A DNA stretch of 64,000 bases from Telmatactis stephensoni (Eukaryota; Cnidaria; Anthozoa; Actiniaria; Isophelliidae), in the NCBI GenBank assembly GCA_029948255.1, contig JALIZF010001245.1, positions 124,001 to 188,000 on the forward strand, read 5' to 3'. This document shows, piece by piece, positions 43,710-54,873 of this stretch. The position numbers and the translations under genes are program-made. Every line of letters begins with the position of its first letter. The stretch's first letter is position 1. The notes beneath the pieces were generated by a model, which was not told the DNA's origin, searched no databases, and was given only the letters and a program-made list of their open reading frames with translations.

Positions 43710-45776
43710 TTATGTTGGTGGACTATCACGTACTTCAAATTTTCTTGGTTTGTGGCAGTGTCTACAAGTCTTAGGTTGTGGTGTTTTACAATGCACGATT
43801 ACCAATATTATAACGATTATGGTGTTCAAGCCTGTAAAAGCGGCAATGGTGTAAAGGATTATTTCATCCAAGGTGGTTATGTTATCTTCTTTGATGGCAT
43901 CAATGTTTTTATTGGCAGTGTCAATATCAATATTAAGCTTCTGGTCGTACAAGTCATACAGTTTATTTAACTGGCGTGTAATGTTATCATCTATCTTTGT
44001 AGCTTTAGGTATGTTTAAGGAATCATAGTGTAACTGTAGGTTGATGTTGTCTTGGATGTTCCAAGGTATGTATTGCATTGATTGTTCCTTACAAATTGGT
44101 AATGCTATCTCCATTCGCTTTGGGCATTTAGACAATCCAGATCTCATTCCTTTAAAAGTTACATTACATGGAAAATGGTAGATTGTTAACGGTGAAACCG
44201 TTAAAGTTCCAACATTAGTGTTTAATAAGCCGGTAGTGGTTGACAGGTAAAAACGACCACCAAGATGTATTATTGGATGCAAATCATGACAAGATTTGGA
44301 CGATAGGTGATACCGTGGGTAACTCAACTTCATGCCAGGAACTCCAAGGAAAGCCAAGCCACTCAATATCGTTTATTATTTGTAGAATGTTAGTAGGACA
44401 AAGCACAGCATTATTGGTTATAAAACATTTATCTAATGTGGATGTAGATATAATATGCTTAGTATAAGGACAAGTAATTAAAGCAAGATTAACGTTTTTT
44501 AACAGGACCTTCATAACAAGAGTTAGAAATATTAAATTTAAGAGGTGTTAAGTGCTCTATAGTACAAAAAGATTCCTTACTAGGAATTTTCTGGCACCAT
44601 AGCTAAGATGTTAATAGTTACTTTGTTATGGTTATGCTCAACATCAATAATTGGATCAGCAAGAACAGGCAAGTTATTTTTAAGTGCATCTATGGTAAAC
44701 TCAAGCTTTGGGTGACCATGCAATCCTGACAGAAACTCAGAGAACATAAACTGTGGTAAATCCAAGGAACCGAATAAAATTTTGTTATTAAGTTGCGCTA
44801 ACTGAGTCATAACATCTTGGATCTCAAAGTACCTCATTATAACAGAAAAAGCACGGCTGTTTTCAGTGGCAAATTTTGATAAGAAAGCCATGTTAAGGTA
44901 TTCATCACAATCAACTCTGTTTGCCATCTTTTTCAACTCTATCTTCCATTCTTTGAATGTTTTGTCTATTCCTTTCACAGCAAAAATCAGTCCATTAAGC
45001 TTAGTGTTTATGTTATCTGTAATCTTGAAGAGATGGACAACTTTACCATTTACTACATGAATCAAATGTCTGGAGGTATCCATAGCCATGGTAATACTTC
45101 TGAGTGTTGACTTTAAATTTTCCACGTGGTTTGTCTCACATGTATGACCAGTGGCTTTGTAAAGGGCTCTAAAAATTCCCATGGCACCTGCATGGCAAAA
45201 CCAACTTGATCTTGGCTTTCTTCTCTTACCTTTTAGCCACATACGTTCGTCAGTAGTCAAACTACGACACTTATTAAGTGCCCACAACTTACATTTTTGT
45301 AAGCTATTTCTATATCCTCTAGGACAACTCATTCTTGATGGTATTCCAGTTTGGTAGTAAAAATATCTTCTTAGGTAAGTATCGCACTCAATCAGAGTCG
45401 AAAAGCCAGGCAAGGACAAAAGTCGCTGTGCCGTTTCTTGGACTTGCAACAGTGAATTGAGTAAACGGTTGTAGAAATCGGTTTTCAATCTCGAACAAGA
45501 GTAATTTGAAAAGATGATTGGGTCTCCCATTGAAAGAGTTGGCAGCTCCACTGATACGTGAATCAACTTTGTGTCATCGTAGAAGGTCAACGGTTTAGCA
45601 CTGTGACTTATCACTAATGATGAAGGATAGAATGTAATTTTTTTCATTAAGTGACCCATATTGCTGAGTGGCAACAAGCTGGATATAAACGACTTCGCTA
45701 AAAAGTAAGATGAACAAGTACCACATGTTGAAACTGCACATGTAATGGACCTATAAGAAATCAGGTAAACTTTCAT
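43710..45776 (-). pseudogene. env-like glycoprotein region, frame-broken
   Basis: Three minus-strand frames lie where env sits in env-bearing gypsy elements. The first (45776-44580, 398 codons) has many cysteines, a basic processing-like site KRRKPR near residue 184 and then a long heptad region. It ends in two adjacent stops. The second (44514-44284) and third (44366-43710) continue cysteine-bearing ectodomain-like sequence, and the third ends with a hydrophobic membrane span of about 22 residues (ILYTIAAFTGLNTIIVII) and a short Cys-rich tail (TCRHCHKPRK). The layout resembles an errantivirus/baculovirus F-type fusion protein, but this is by architecture only. A splice acceptor-like TTTCTTATAG lies at the start. 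At least two breaks prevent a full-length product from this copy. Confidence 0.6.
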
Positions 45777-45960
45777 TTATAATACGAAATGATTTCAAGA
45801 ATATAATTTTATTAACATTAATACTTTATTTGTATAAACTGATATACAATTTATTTGTATTACGTATTACACAATATATCTATATGAACTGTTACATGAA
45901 TGCTTTAACAGAATAACTACTATTACAACTTAACTTCTTAATTACGCATTTATAACATTG

Positions 45961-48519
45961 TTAGCCTGGACGAAAGATGACGCCTTCAGGAATAGGCCTT
46001 GGGTGAGTTATATAGTAGTTCCTTATCCGCTCCATTTCTTCAGTGACGGACTGGAATTTTCTTATTCCCTCAATTAAAGCTAAACATTCTCTTTCTGTAG
46101 TTGAATAATTCTGCTCTGCCTGAGTAAAATTACGACCATTATAAGCAATAGCTCTTTCTAAACCATCATCTGTTATTTGTGCTAAAGCCATTCCTATACC
46201 CGTTGAACTTGCATCAACAAACAGGTGAAATTCTCTGGTAAAATCTGGATACACTAGTATGGGCGCAGTTGTTAAAGCTGATTTTAAGGTATGAAAAGCT
46301 TCTTGGCATTCAGGACTCCATTCAAACTTTACAGATTTCTTTGTAAGGTGATTTAGAGGATGGGCTATATGTGCAAAATTCTTAATAAATCTTCTATAAT
46401 AGTTTGCCAATCCAAGGAAACTTTTTAACTGTTTATAATTTTTCGGAACTGGAAATTCCTGTACTGCTTTGATTTTACTTAGACACGGTTTAATGCCACT
46501 AGGTGTTACTAGGTAACCTAAATATTCAAGCTCTTGCTTGGCAAATTCACATTTCTTTGGGTTTAACTTGAGATTGGCGTCACGCAATCTTGAGAATACT
46601 TCTTCAAGGTGCTTCAAATGGTCATTAGCAGACTTTGAAAATATGATTATATCATCAATGTAGATAAGTGCGCTCTTGTACTCTAAGCCTCGCAAAATGT
46701 GACCCATTAAACGTTGGAACGATGCTGGTGAGTTTGTTAAACCAAACGGCAAGACTTGAAATTCATACAAACCATTATGAGTAACAAATGCTGACTTATC
46801 TTTAGTAGCTGGGTCTAATGGTATCTGCCAATAACCGGACTTTAAGTCTAAGGTTGTAAAGTACTGAGTTCCACACAAACTATCTAAAACTTCAGATATC
46901 AAAGGCAAGGGAAATGAATCCTTTCTTGTTACTGCATTTACTTTTCTATAATCTACACAAAAACGCATTTCTCCATTTTTCTTTTTGACTAGAACCACAG
47001 GACTAGACCAACTGCTTGTTGAAGGCTGGGCAATATTCAAATCACACATCTCCTTAACTTGTCTGTCTATTTCTTTTCTGTTTTCTGGTGAAGTCCAATA
47101 AGGTCTTTGTTTAATTGGAACTTGACCATCGGTTAGAATTGTGTGCTGCACTAACGTTGTTCGGCCTAAATCCTGCAGTTTATTAGCAAAAATATCACGA
47201 TAGTCATATAATAAATCACGTAAATTCGCTTTGTCTGGACCGGAAAAAGCAGACTTGGAAATGTCCGGAAGTGAAGAGTAGTCACGTTCCATTTGTTCTT
47301 GTATGTTTACCTGCGTTGCGTGATCATTCCTTTTGCCATCTAATTCAAAGGTTTCAATGTTCGGGTCAACAGAACTGAATGTCGCCAACTTCGTTCTTCT
47401 ATCAATTCTAACTGGTTTAGCAGTTGGATTCATTAATCGTATCGGGACTGCATTCTCACTTGATAACTTAACAAGCTCTGCTGCACCAATGATAGAGTAC
47501 TTTTCTGGCAATTCTGCTCTAGCACTTATCAAACCAGTGGTGTCTTGTTGCAATACTTCATCAAGCTTTCCTGCTATGATAGTCTCTGATTGTGGAGGCA
47601 AAATAAAAGTAAATGGAGCATGTACTGCGTAGGACTTCTCTTCATTTTCTGTGTTGTTCATAACTGCTGGTATATCATCGATTTCCAGAAAAGGAAAATT
47701 AGGTTCGTTGTTTAGAGTTTCATGAGAATCTGTCGACTTAGGAACTAAAGTAAATATCCCTTCAAAAAGATCAAAGACACAAATAAACTGATTAAGTAAA
47801 TCTCTTCCTAAAATAAAGTCGTAACTCAAATTCCTAATTACTACTGCTCGTAGACTAAAAACATTATCTTGTACTTGTAAAGTTACACTAGTTTCACCTA
47901 ACACATTTAGAGGTTTTCCGTCGACACTTTCTACTGCCGTTGAACGATTACATGATAATAACTGATGATTATGTTTGAGCTTCTGCCAAGTCTTGTCGCT
48001 CAAACATGTCATTGTCGCTCCAGTATCGACCAGTAAGGTAACATCCACATCGCCAATTTTTCCTTTTAATGTTGAATTAATTGGGTTTCCACTCAGTTTA
48101 ATTACACTGATACGATTGACCCTTGTTGGGGCGGTTTGACCATTTTCCTGTTTAATTTCAGTTTGCTGATTTTCTTTGTTAATTGTTGGCTGAACCTTAC
48201 GACTACCTTGAACTTGACACTGCGTAGACGTCATTGCAGAATCTTGTTGTACAGTAGTTCTAACTAAAGGCTCGCCTTTGGCACTTTCTTGTGAAATTTG
48301 TTGTATTTGTGCGCGCTGTTTTTGTAACAAATTTTGTGCTTCAAAAGACTTAAGATACAACTGATCTCTTAGAGAATTTGCGCAAACTTCATCTTTTGTT
48401 TCTTCGTTTTCGTCATTCTGTACAAGGCTGGCTTCTTTGATGGCGTTACTCTTTCGCCGAAACATTTGCGTTTTTATTTCTTGATTTCGTTTAGGCATAG
48501 AATTGTCACGGGCCCCCAT
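45961..48519 (-). CDS. Pol of the env-bearing element, lacking RNase H end and integrase
   Basis: 852 residues. The aspartic protease motif LLVDTGATMTCLS is near residue 163. The reverse transcriptase runs from about 455 to 690, with VLVKKKNGEMRFCVDYRKVN and the catalytic YIDDIIIFS near 619. RNase H begins at LFVDASSTGIGMAL (about 765) and reaches NYSTTERECLALIEGI, then changes to SVTEEMERIRNYY and stops. The last RNase H Asp and the whole integrase are gone, so this protein could copy RNA only if the truncated RNase H were tolerated, and it cannot integrate. Families of this length are normally 1,100 residues or more. Confidence 0.85.
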   Translation of the reverse strand: MGARDNSMPKRNQEIKTQMFRRKSNAIKEASLVQNDENEETKDEVCANSLRDQLYLKSFEAQNLLQKQRAQIQQISQESAKGEPLVRTTVQQDSAMTSTQCQVQGSRKVQPTINKENQQTEIKQENGQTAPTRVNRISVIKLSGNPINSTLKGKIGDVDVTLLVDTGATMTCLSDKTWQKLKHNHQLLSCNRSTAVESVDGKPLNVLGETSVTLQVQDNVFSLRAVVIRNLSYDFILGRDLLNQFICVFDLFEGIFTLVPKSTDSHETLNNEPNFPFLEIDDIPAVMNNTENEEKSYAVHAPFTFILPPQSETIIAGKLDEVLQQDTTGLISARAELPEKYSIIGAAELVKLSSENAVPIRLMNPTAKPVRIDRRTKLATFSSVDPNIETFELDGKRNDHATQVNIQEQMERDYSSLPDISKSAFSGPDKANLRDLLYDYRDIFANKLQDLGRTTLVQHTILTDGQVPIKQRPYWTSPENRKEIDRQVKEMCDLNIAQPSTSSWSSPVVLVKKKNGEMRFCVDYRKVNAVTRKDSFPLPLISEVLDSLCGTQYFTTLDLKSGYWQIPLDPATKDKSAFVTHNGLYEFQVLPFGLTNSPASFQRLMGHILRGLEYKSALIYIDDIIIFSKSANDHLKHLEEVFSRLRDANLKLNPKKCEFAKQELEYLGYLVTPSGIKPCLSKIKAVQEFPVPKNYKQLKSFLGLANYYRRFIKNFAHIAHPLNHLTKKSVKFEWSPECQEAFHTLKSALTTAPILVYPDFTREFHLFVDASSTGIGMALAQITDDGLERAIAYNGRNFTQAEQNYSTTERECLALIEGIRKFQSVTEEMERIRNYYITHPRPIPEGVIFRPG

Positions 48520-48560
48520 CCTATGATTATTAGAAGATAACTCTATGATGAGGGCCCCCT

Positions 48561-50543
48561 CTAGTTTTCCTGGGGCTTATGTTGTGTACTACGCACTGGA
48601 AATTCTTGATTAGGGAGATTTGCAGGGTTCTGCTGTCGTTGATTGCTGGTACTTTGGTTTTGATTTCGATTGCGGTTGAAATTTCTTTGGCTTTGATCCT
48701 GACGCTGGGTATTTTGAGCAAAATAAGATCTACAATTATAAATAGCATGACCTCGTTTACCACAATAGCCACAAATAATGACACCGGATGTTGTTCTTCT
48801 ACCTCTTGCGAAACTACCTGAATAACTACGATTCTGTCCAACTCTATTTGCATTTTGACTTTGGCCTTGACTTCTAAACTGTTGTTGAATTTCCTCTCTT
48901 ATTATTTGCCTAATATCAGGAGTCGCTGTTGACGGCATTGAATCATATTGCTGGCCACTTTGTGGTACTGCATATTGCAAATTCTGCTGCGGTAGGCTAG
49001 GAAAATTTAGGCCATTTATTGTAGGGTCTAAAATACTAGGTATTGAGCTTGAAAAAGGCATATTCCCGAATTGCGCGCCAGCATTGATCGCACTTTCACT
49101 TGGCTTAGAGATTGCTGCAACTGTTGATTTTGGCATCTGGCCAAGGCTAGCTGAGGCCAACCCAGATTCCTTCAGTTGTTGGATGATTTCTTGCGATAGT
49201 TTTTTCGTATCAACTGGTGCACTGCTACAATCTGCTGACATAACTTTTTTTAATTTCGCAAAACTTTCTGCTGCCTCGAATGAAGCTGGTTCTCGCAATG
49301 CAACATACTCTTTTATGTCTCTGCGCAGGCCTTTGACAAAATGATGAAGCCATTCTGAAGGTGGCAAGTTAAGCCTACTGCATTGCTTACGAATATCAGT
49401 AGCGTAACTACTTAGCAGTTCTCCCTCTTTTTGCTTTCTCTCATTTAAAATTTGTCTTAAGCGCCAGTTAGAAGCTGTTGATGCAAACTGTTTTTCTAGA
49501 GCGCCTACAAGTTGATCATAGTTCAAGCTGCCAGAGTCGGGCAGAGAAGTAAACCAAATACTAGCAGCTCCTTTAAGATACAATGGAAGCGCTTTAACCT
49601 GCTTTTCTTTTGTCCATCCACACATTTCGGCAGCGCGAGTGTAATTGTTAATAAAACTATGAATATCTTCATTCTCCTCCCCTTTAAACATAGGAAAGCT
49701 AAAGACTCCCCTAAATCCTAATGACTCTTGGCAAGCGGTATGCAAAGCGGCCATTCTTCGTTCATGATCTTCATGTTCAAACCTTAAGTTTTCCAATTGT
49801 CTTTCTAAAGATTCTTCCATCATGCGCATTGAATCTAAAGGGGAATTTGAACCGTCTGATTCTAATTGTTGTTGATGTCCAGAAGTTTCAGTTTCAGCGC
49901 TAAATTGTGGGTGTTGCCTGCGGAGTATATACGTTGAGCCACTAAAATCTGGTAAATTCTCTTCGTTTTGTTGAATAACAACGTCGTCATAAAAAGGATT
50001 TATCGTTATGTGCTCATGACCAATGTCTTCTTCAGGCGGTTCATGTATTTCTAGCCACTCTTCAGGCGGAGGAGGCAATTCTTCAGGCACAGTTGTAAAA
50101 TTATCAAAGAAAGGAGTTTGAGAAGGCTGAGGCTGAGGAGGACGTTTAACTGCTGTTTGTAAATTGCTTGCTGCAAAAGCGATATTTTCTGCGCTAGTTT
50201 CTAACGTTGTAAGCGGTACGCGCGATCTTATTCTAGGTAAAACATTAGCAGATGAAACTGTTGGGTCCTGCGTTGGACTTGCGTCGTTGTCTTCAGCAAC
50301 TCGGCTAAGATGTGAAAACGAATAAGATTTTTGCACTGGAGTACTTTTGGCGTCGGGTGAGATACGAAGTAACTGTCGCGCAGATTGAAAGAATTTCTTA
50401 ACAGGGCTGGGCCTTTTTGGCTCGTCCGGACACTCACAGACCTCTTCTTCTGCTGAAACGGCTTTCGCCACTCGAGCTTTACTTCGAGTCCACAGTTTGA
50501 AAAAAGTTAACAAACTTAGCAAATAATAAAAAGGTGCAGACAA
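48561..50543 (-). CDS. Gag of the env-bearing element
   Basis: 660 residues, one open frame. A hydrophobic N-terminal stretch (FYYLLSLLTFF, residues 5-15) is unusual for Gag. A low-complexity Pro/Glu region follows, then a coiled segment (LERQLENLRFEHEDHERRMA), the retrotransposon capsid region (WTKEKQVKALPLYLKGAA, LRQILNERKQKEGELLSSYA), a Gln-rich linker and a single CCHC zinc knuckle CGYCGKRGHAIYNC at about residues 589-602. It forms the particle and binds RNA. The frame is intact, and pol begins about 40 bases after the stop in another frame. Confidence 0.85.
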   Translation of the reverse strand: MSAPFYYLLSLLTFFKLWTRSKARVAKAVSAEEEVCECPDEPKRPSPVKKFFQSARQLLRISPDAKSTPVQKSYSFSHLSRVAEDNDASPTQDPTVSSANVLPRIRSRVPLTTLETSAENIAFAASNLQTAVKRPPQPQPSQTPFFDNFTTVPEELPPPPEEWLEIHEPPEEDIGHEHITINPFYDDVVIQQNEENLPDFSGSTYILRRQHPQFSAETETSGHQQQLESDGSNSPLDSMRMMEESLERQLENLRFEHEDHERRMAALHTACQESLGFRGVFSFPMFKGEENEDIHSFINNYTRAAEMCGWTKEKQVKALPLYLKGAASIWFTSLPDSGSLNYDQLVGALEKQFASTASNWRLRQILNERKQKEGELLSSYATDIRKQCSRLNLPPSEWLHHFVKGLRRDIKEYVALREPASFEAAESFAKLKKVMSADCSSAPVDTKKLSQEIIQQLKESGLASASLGQMPKSTVAAISKPSESAINAGAQFGNMPFSSSIPSILDPTINGLNFPSLPQQNLQYAVPQSGQQYDSMPSTATPDIRQIIREEIQQQFRSQGQSQNANRVGQNRSYSGSFARGRRTTSGVIICGYCGKRGHAIYNCRSYFAQNTQRQDQSQRNFNRNRNQNQSTSNQRQQNPANLPNQEFPVRSTQHKPQEN

Positions 50544-50860
50544 TTAAAATGCTAAAACGCTATGCTTTCAGAGCTTGCCTGTGGCGCCGCGGAGACGACC
50601 AAAACAAAAGCGCAGAAACCACAAGTTAACACTAACGGCGAGTTAAATAGCAATTAACTACGGTGTTAAAAGATAAGATAAAATATGAACAATAAAATTA
50701 AGTTAAGAATAACATACAACTATGATTAAACAACAATAAGAATACGTAAATAATATCTTGTGGCAATGGAAAATCCAGAGAACAAGTAAAAAAAATCAAG
50801 CAACCACGAAAATCACAATAAAAGAACTCAACAAACCTCGCACTAGGTTCTCCACCAATT

Positions 50861-51380
50861 TGTTGCGGTACCGATTGATCTACGAGTTTTATTAAGTTTG
50901 CTCTCTTATTAAGTTCGCTCTTCTTGCTTTATTACTCTTCAGGTATCTTCTAATCTCTCCTAAAAACTATTAACTCTTACAGCTTATTTACCTAGATATG
51001 CTCTTTGTTTAAAAATGAAATACTTTCCTTTTTAGGAATACGATTTAAGCTATAAGGATTGACAATTGCTGAGAAGGGGAACTCCCTAATTAATATTTAG
51101 TTAGCCTTGAACTTGCGAATGGCAATTACTGAAAAGAGGGGGAATCCCTACTTAAAATCTAGTTAGCCTTAAAATTCAATTACAAATGTGTCGTAAACAG
51201 GAACTAAATTAACTTTCACTATAACGACGTCCACGGTCGACATTGAAAACAGTCCTACAATTATTAACGACTAAACTGTTCAGGACTACAAACTTAGATT
51301 TATGAAATGTTTAAATCAGGCTAACTTTTGCTAAAAGATTATTGAGTTGATATTAAAATGCTTTTGGGCGTGGCATAACA
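50861..51380 (-). repeat. 5' LTR, env-bearing element
   Basis: 520 bp, TGTTATGCC to CCGCAACA on the minus strand. Appears identical to 42903-43422. Confidence 0.9.
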
Positions 51381-52018
51381 ATATGGATCGGTTACCTTAC
51401 GAATATCTTCACTAATTCCTAAATCTCTCAGCCATAACTGCTTTGCTTTTAGGTCTTTGTCGTGTATTTCTTGTCTTGACGCTTACTCGTGTTGCAAATG
51501 TTCTTGCGCTTTGTCCCAAAGACGCTTTAAAACCCGTTTCTGGAAAACGTTCTCGCTTTCAGATATGAGTGCTCTGGCTAAATTTCTTTGCCACGATGCA
51601 GCTCATTGATCATCGTCATCTCTTTGACAGTCTTCAGGATTTGGTGTTTGGTTTTCTTGCTCCTGTACAGCGGCGGTATCATCTGCCGGCTCTGTTTCAT
51701 TGTCATCTAAACTGCACATGAAGAGCTCTTCTTGATCTTCTTTTGTCAGGCCTTCATTGCTATTCTCTGGCTCATCATAATTATCATTGGTTTCGGTGTG
51801 ACTTGCCATATTCATGGACCAAAGAATGGCGTCCACTGGATGATTCTTGATCCACCCAAAAGCATGGTGATTCTTAGTTTGCAGCTCTTTGAAGTAGTAC
51901 TTATTCAAACGGCAGTCCATCGCGTCTTGATCACCTTAATAATCGATATAAAGAAATCCTAATTACATTTGGAAAAAAAGCAAATTGAAAAAAAACCACA
52001 CATACGTTTTAAACTTAC

Positions 52019-52317
52019 CCTCATCGAATTCCAGTTCTTGTTGGCACGCTATTAACTTTGGCAACAGTTGATGAAGCCACGGGCAGTGGAGAACTTTACG
52101 TCATGTGCCGTCCACCCACCTTGCGTTAATAATTTCCAATCATCGATGTCCATTATGGAAGAATAGGCCTCGTCGATGAATATTACTTCAGTTTCTTTGT
52201 TGATCATGGCTTTATTGGCTTTGTCACTCGGGCGATGTTGTTTGGTGGAATGGTTCACAACAGCGGTGCGAACAAGCTGGTCTTGTCGCTGTCGGGTGCT
52301 CCAATGAGACATGGAAC
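52019..52317 (-). pseudogene. P-loop exon of the helicase-like gene
   Basis: Acceptor CCTGCTAATAG at 52318 and donor GTAAGTTTAAAAC at 52018 bound the exon. Walker A is degenerate (GAPDSDKTS). Walker B is FIDEA. One shift lies between the two motifs (about 52215) and a missing base near 52065 shifts the frame before the motif C region. ATP binding is therefore doubtful in this copy. Confidence 0.65.
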
Positions 52318-53631
52318 CTATTAGCAGGGAAAAAAAGAACAATGAAAATCAATATTAAATGCCAAGAAATTTAGTACAGTTATTGGCATATGACCTGTAA
52401 CATTCGATTTACCTTTTCTTTATGCTTCTTTTTTTGGAATCGCAGTAGCCCGAGGAAGTCATTGCAGAATTGCGTAATCTTGTCGTCTGATAAGCTATTT
52501 TCCAGGATTTGTTTGAAGTATTTGGGGTCGGGTTCTTGGTTGTGGTCGTACACCACAGGCACCAGCCATCGTTGACTTCTATCAGATCATAATTGATTTC
52601 AAGTTGATTAATAAGTTGGGATTCAGGTTGCTTTAATTTCTCCTTGATTCGTTGACCGTTGCTTACCAGTCGTCCTTTTAAGAATTCATTCCCTTCGAGT
52701 GTTCCTATAAATTCACCAACACTACACCTTTGTGCATACGTGAAATGTGCTTGGGGACATTTTCGGTAGACAATTCCTTTGTGGATGGCGTATTGAAGTC
52801 TTTTCATTATTCTCTCGATGTCATTCACCAACCGTGCGTTGTTTTGTCAGATGTAATCACTCTGGGATGTACTTGTAAAGGGACTTCATTTGTAGCCTCA
52901 CAGGAATCTTCAACATCAGTCAATTGAATCTTAAGTCAGCATGTGATAAATGATGTAGAATCTTTTCCATTCTGTTCCAATATTGCAATTTGGGAATACA
53001 AAAACGCAATACTCTTTCTTGTTCATTCGACTGCCTGAATTCCTTTGTATATTCATTTTCACCGCCGTGTGTTGTGATGGCTTGCAAAGTTTCCTCAAGA
53101 CAGAACTCGTACGAGGTGTCCACAATGGATTGCAAGTAACTAGAGTTGTGTTCTTTAAATACCGTGCTTAACGCCTTTGTGTAATCCTTGGCAAGGCTTT
53201 TGACTTCGTGCAGCATTCTCGTGTCAATTTCTACTTCGCAGTCGATAAGTTTCCTTCTCAGGGGAGCAAGAGAAACAGGAGCACCATTGGGAGACTCGAG
53301 AGCTAACCAGTATGCTATTGCAGGAAAGCGTCCTTTGGCAATGTCGATGGCATCTTCACATTCAGTGGACGGATCAGTCTCTTGACTTGAAAATGTCGAT
53401 GTTTCGGCGGCTTCTTTGTACTCACATGATGCTATGGCTGAGAAAAAGAATGCTATATTACTCAATTCCCTGATGGCGTTGTCGCACTCTTCACGTTTCT
53501 CGCATATTAATTTCCAAGCTTTCATCAACGAAGAGCTATCTTTTCCAACTCTCCACACCACTTTGGCGGAGACAATAAAGTATCTGTTTTTCACTTTGGG
53601 TACCACATATGTTAGAATTGCATCACGTATA

Positions 53632-53941
53632 TGTAAGAGAGCGTAATTAGTGTGTGTATTGTATTGTTTGTTACGTGTTATGTATTGTATTGTTTGTGTG
53701 TCACGTGGGTTGGGCGTATTTAAGAGCGCAGCCATTCACCGGATAAGAAAATTGGGGCTCGTGGTCCAAAGTAAGAGAGCGGCGCAAAAGGTTATACTAA
53801 AACTCAAGGAGCACTCACTCTATTGCTCTTCGTTCACTGAAGAAGGAAAGACACCTCAAACTGGGATAACCAAGAGTCAATCTAGTTATCTGTAAAGTGA
53901 CCTGTAGAGTTATCCGTAACTTGAATAAAGAAGTTGTTACA
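53632..53941 (+). repeat. 5' LTR
   Basis: TGTAAGAGAG...GTTGTTACA. It contains a TATTTAAG core-promoter candidate near 53717 and a GAATAAAG polyadenylation signal near 53922. An 81-codon ORF within it is present in both LTRs and is not taken as a gene. Confidence 0.92.
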
Positions 53942-53943
53942 TT

Positions 53944-53961
53944 TGGCGCCCAACGTGGGGC
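53944..53961 (+). promoter_or_regulatory. primer-binding site, tRNA-Lys type
   Basis: TGGCGCCCAACGTGGGGC begins two bases after the LTR. This is the classic 18-base complement of a tRNA-Lys 3' end used by several retroviruses and gypsy elements. Confidence 0.85.
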
Positions 53962-54247
53962 TAGATCGAGAAAAGTTGGCCGACCGTCGCCCTCTTTTGA
54001 GCCGTCGTCTCAGTAGACTGAGAATCTATACGTGGTTGAAGATTCTTGAAGAATTTCTAATAGTTCAAGTTCTACGTTGAAAGCCTTCAAGGGACTGAGT
54101 TGGATGAGAGAACTGTTAGCTACAAGGCATTATCATCTTTGAACTGCTTGGAAAGAGTGGTCAATTGTATGTACTGAAGTCATAGTAGTGATTGAACTTG
54201 ACCAATTTGTGGAGGAAAGATTTGAAGCTAAGTGGAGGAGCGAAAGC

Positions 54248-54282
54248 GGGAGACCGGGGTTCGATTCCCCGCCGGGGAGCCA
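54248..54282 (+). other. mature tRNA-Asp 3' fragment with CCA, flanked by 13-bp direct repeats
   Basis: GGGAGACCGGGGTTCGATTC and then CCCGCCGGGGAGCCA is the 3' part of a metazoan tRNA-Asp: end of the anticodon arm, variable loop, T arm, acceptor strand and post-transcriptional CCA. GAGGAGCGAAAGC occurs perfectly on both sides (54235-54247 and 54283-54295). It lies in the leader between primer-binding site and gag, in sense orientation. It is a retroposed fragment, not a tRNA gene, because the 5' half is missing. Confidence 0.75.
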
Positions 54283-54873
54283 GAGGAGCGAAAGCCTTGG
54301 CCTGCCGTGCAGCAAGCAAGGATTGGAAACTATCTTGGACCTTTTTCTTAAGCTAAGTGCACTGGAATTTATTTGTAACTGTAATATATTTGATTTTTGT
54401 TGTAAGAATTTATATCTTAAGTAACTTAGTATTTAAGCTTATTTAATCAAAGTCCATATTTGAAAGTTATAAAGTTGTCGCTTAAGTTTTTGAGTTGAAT
54501 TTGAATTGCTAATATATCATTAATTAATATCCATTCAATTAGTATAATATAAGTTTATTTAAGTTAAAGGAACAATAGATTGCTTATTTAGTACCAATTC
54601 AATTAGTATAATATAAGTTGATTACATTAGGATACAATAGGTTGCGGAGTTTTAAAGAAACGCTTACCGCATTGGACATTTATGTTATTAGATTTGTATA
54701 TTTTTGTAAGTTACGTAATTGCAGAATATTGTTTAATCAAGATTTATATTTTTGTAGGAATATTCCAGCTTCAGTGTGTTTTTCTTTTTCGTTTGGATTG
54801 GCATCGAATTGGCTTCGCCGCGACTACGACTCTTGTTTGATTGTCTAGTGCTTGGCTTTGTTGATAAATACAC

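Larger units (their letters stand above)
42903..51380 (-). mobile_element. env-bearing Ty3/gypsy-like LTR retrotransposon, integrase missing
   Basis: Two 520-bp LTRs (42903-43422 and 50861-51380) that I could not tell apart by eye flank gag, pol and an env-like region in that order on the minus strand. A 4-bp target duplication ATAT lies at 42899-42902 and 51381-51384. The primer-binding site (TGGTGGAGAACC) follows the 5' LTR after AAT, and a polypurine tract (AAGAGGGGGGG) precedes the 3' LTR. Pol ends within RNase H and no integrase is present. The element interrupts the helicase-like gene. Because the LTRs match, insertion is very recent and must have used enzymes supplied in trans. Confidence 0.88.

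Noticed and set aside
48530..48853. Minus-strand ORF between gag and pol
   Set aside because: Out-of-frame shadow of the Gag C-terminus.
53650..53895. 81-codon ORF, repeated at 60348-60593
   Set aside because: It is the LTR sequence itself, present in both LTRs.
54246..54282. Functional tRNA-Asp gene
   Set aside because: Only the 3' part is present; there is no D arm or 5' acceptor strand, and encoded CCA points to a retroposed fragment.
54248..54282. Primer-binding site of a minus-strand retroelement
   Set aside because: The reverse complement begins TGGCTCCCCGG, but the element is plus strand and has a clear tRNA-Lys site at 53944. The 13-bp flanking repeats also argue for insertion.
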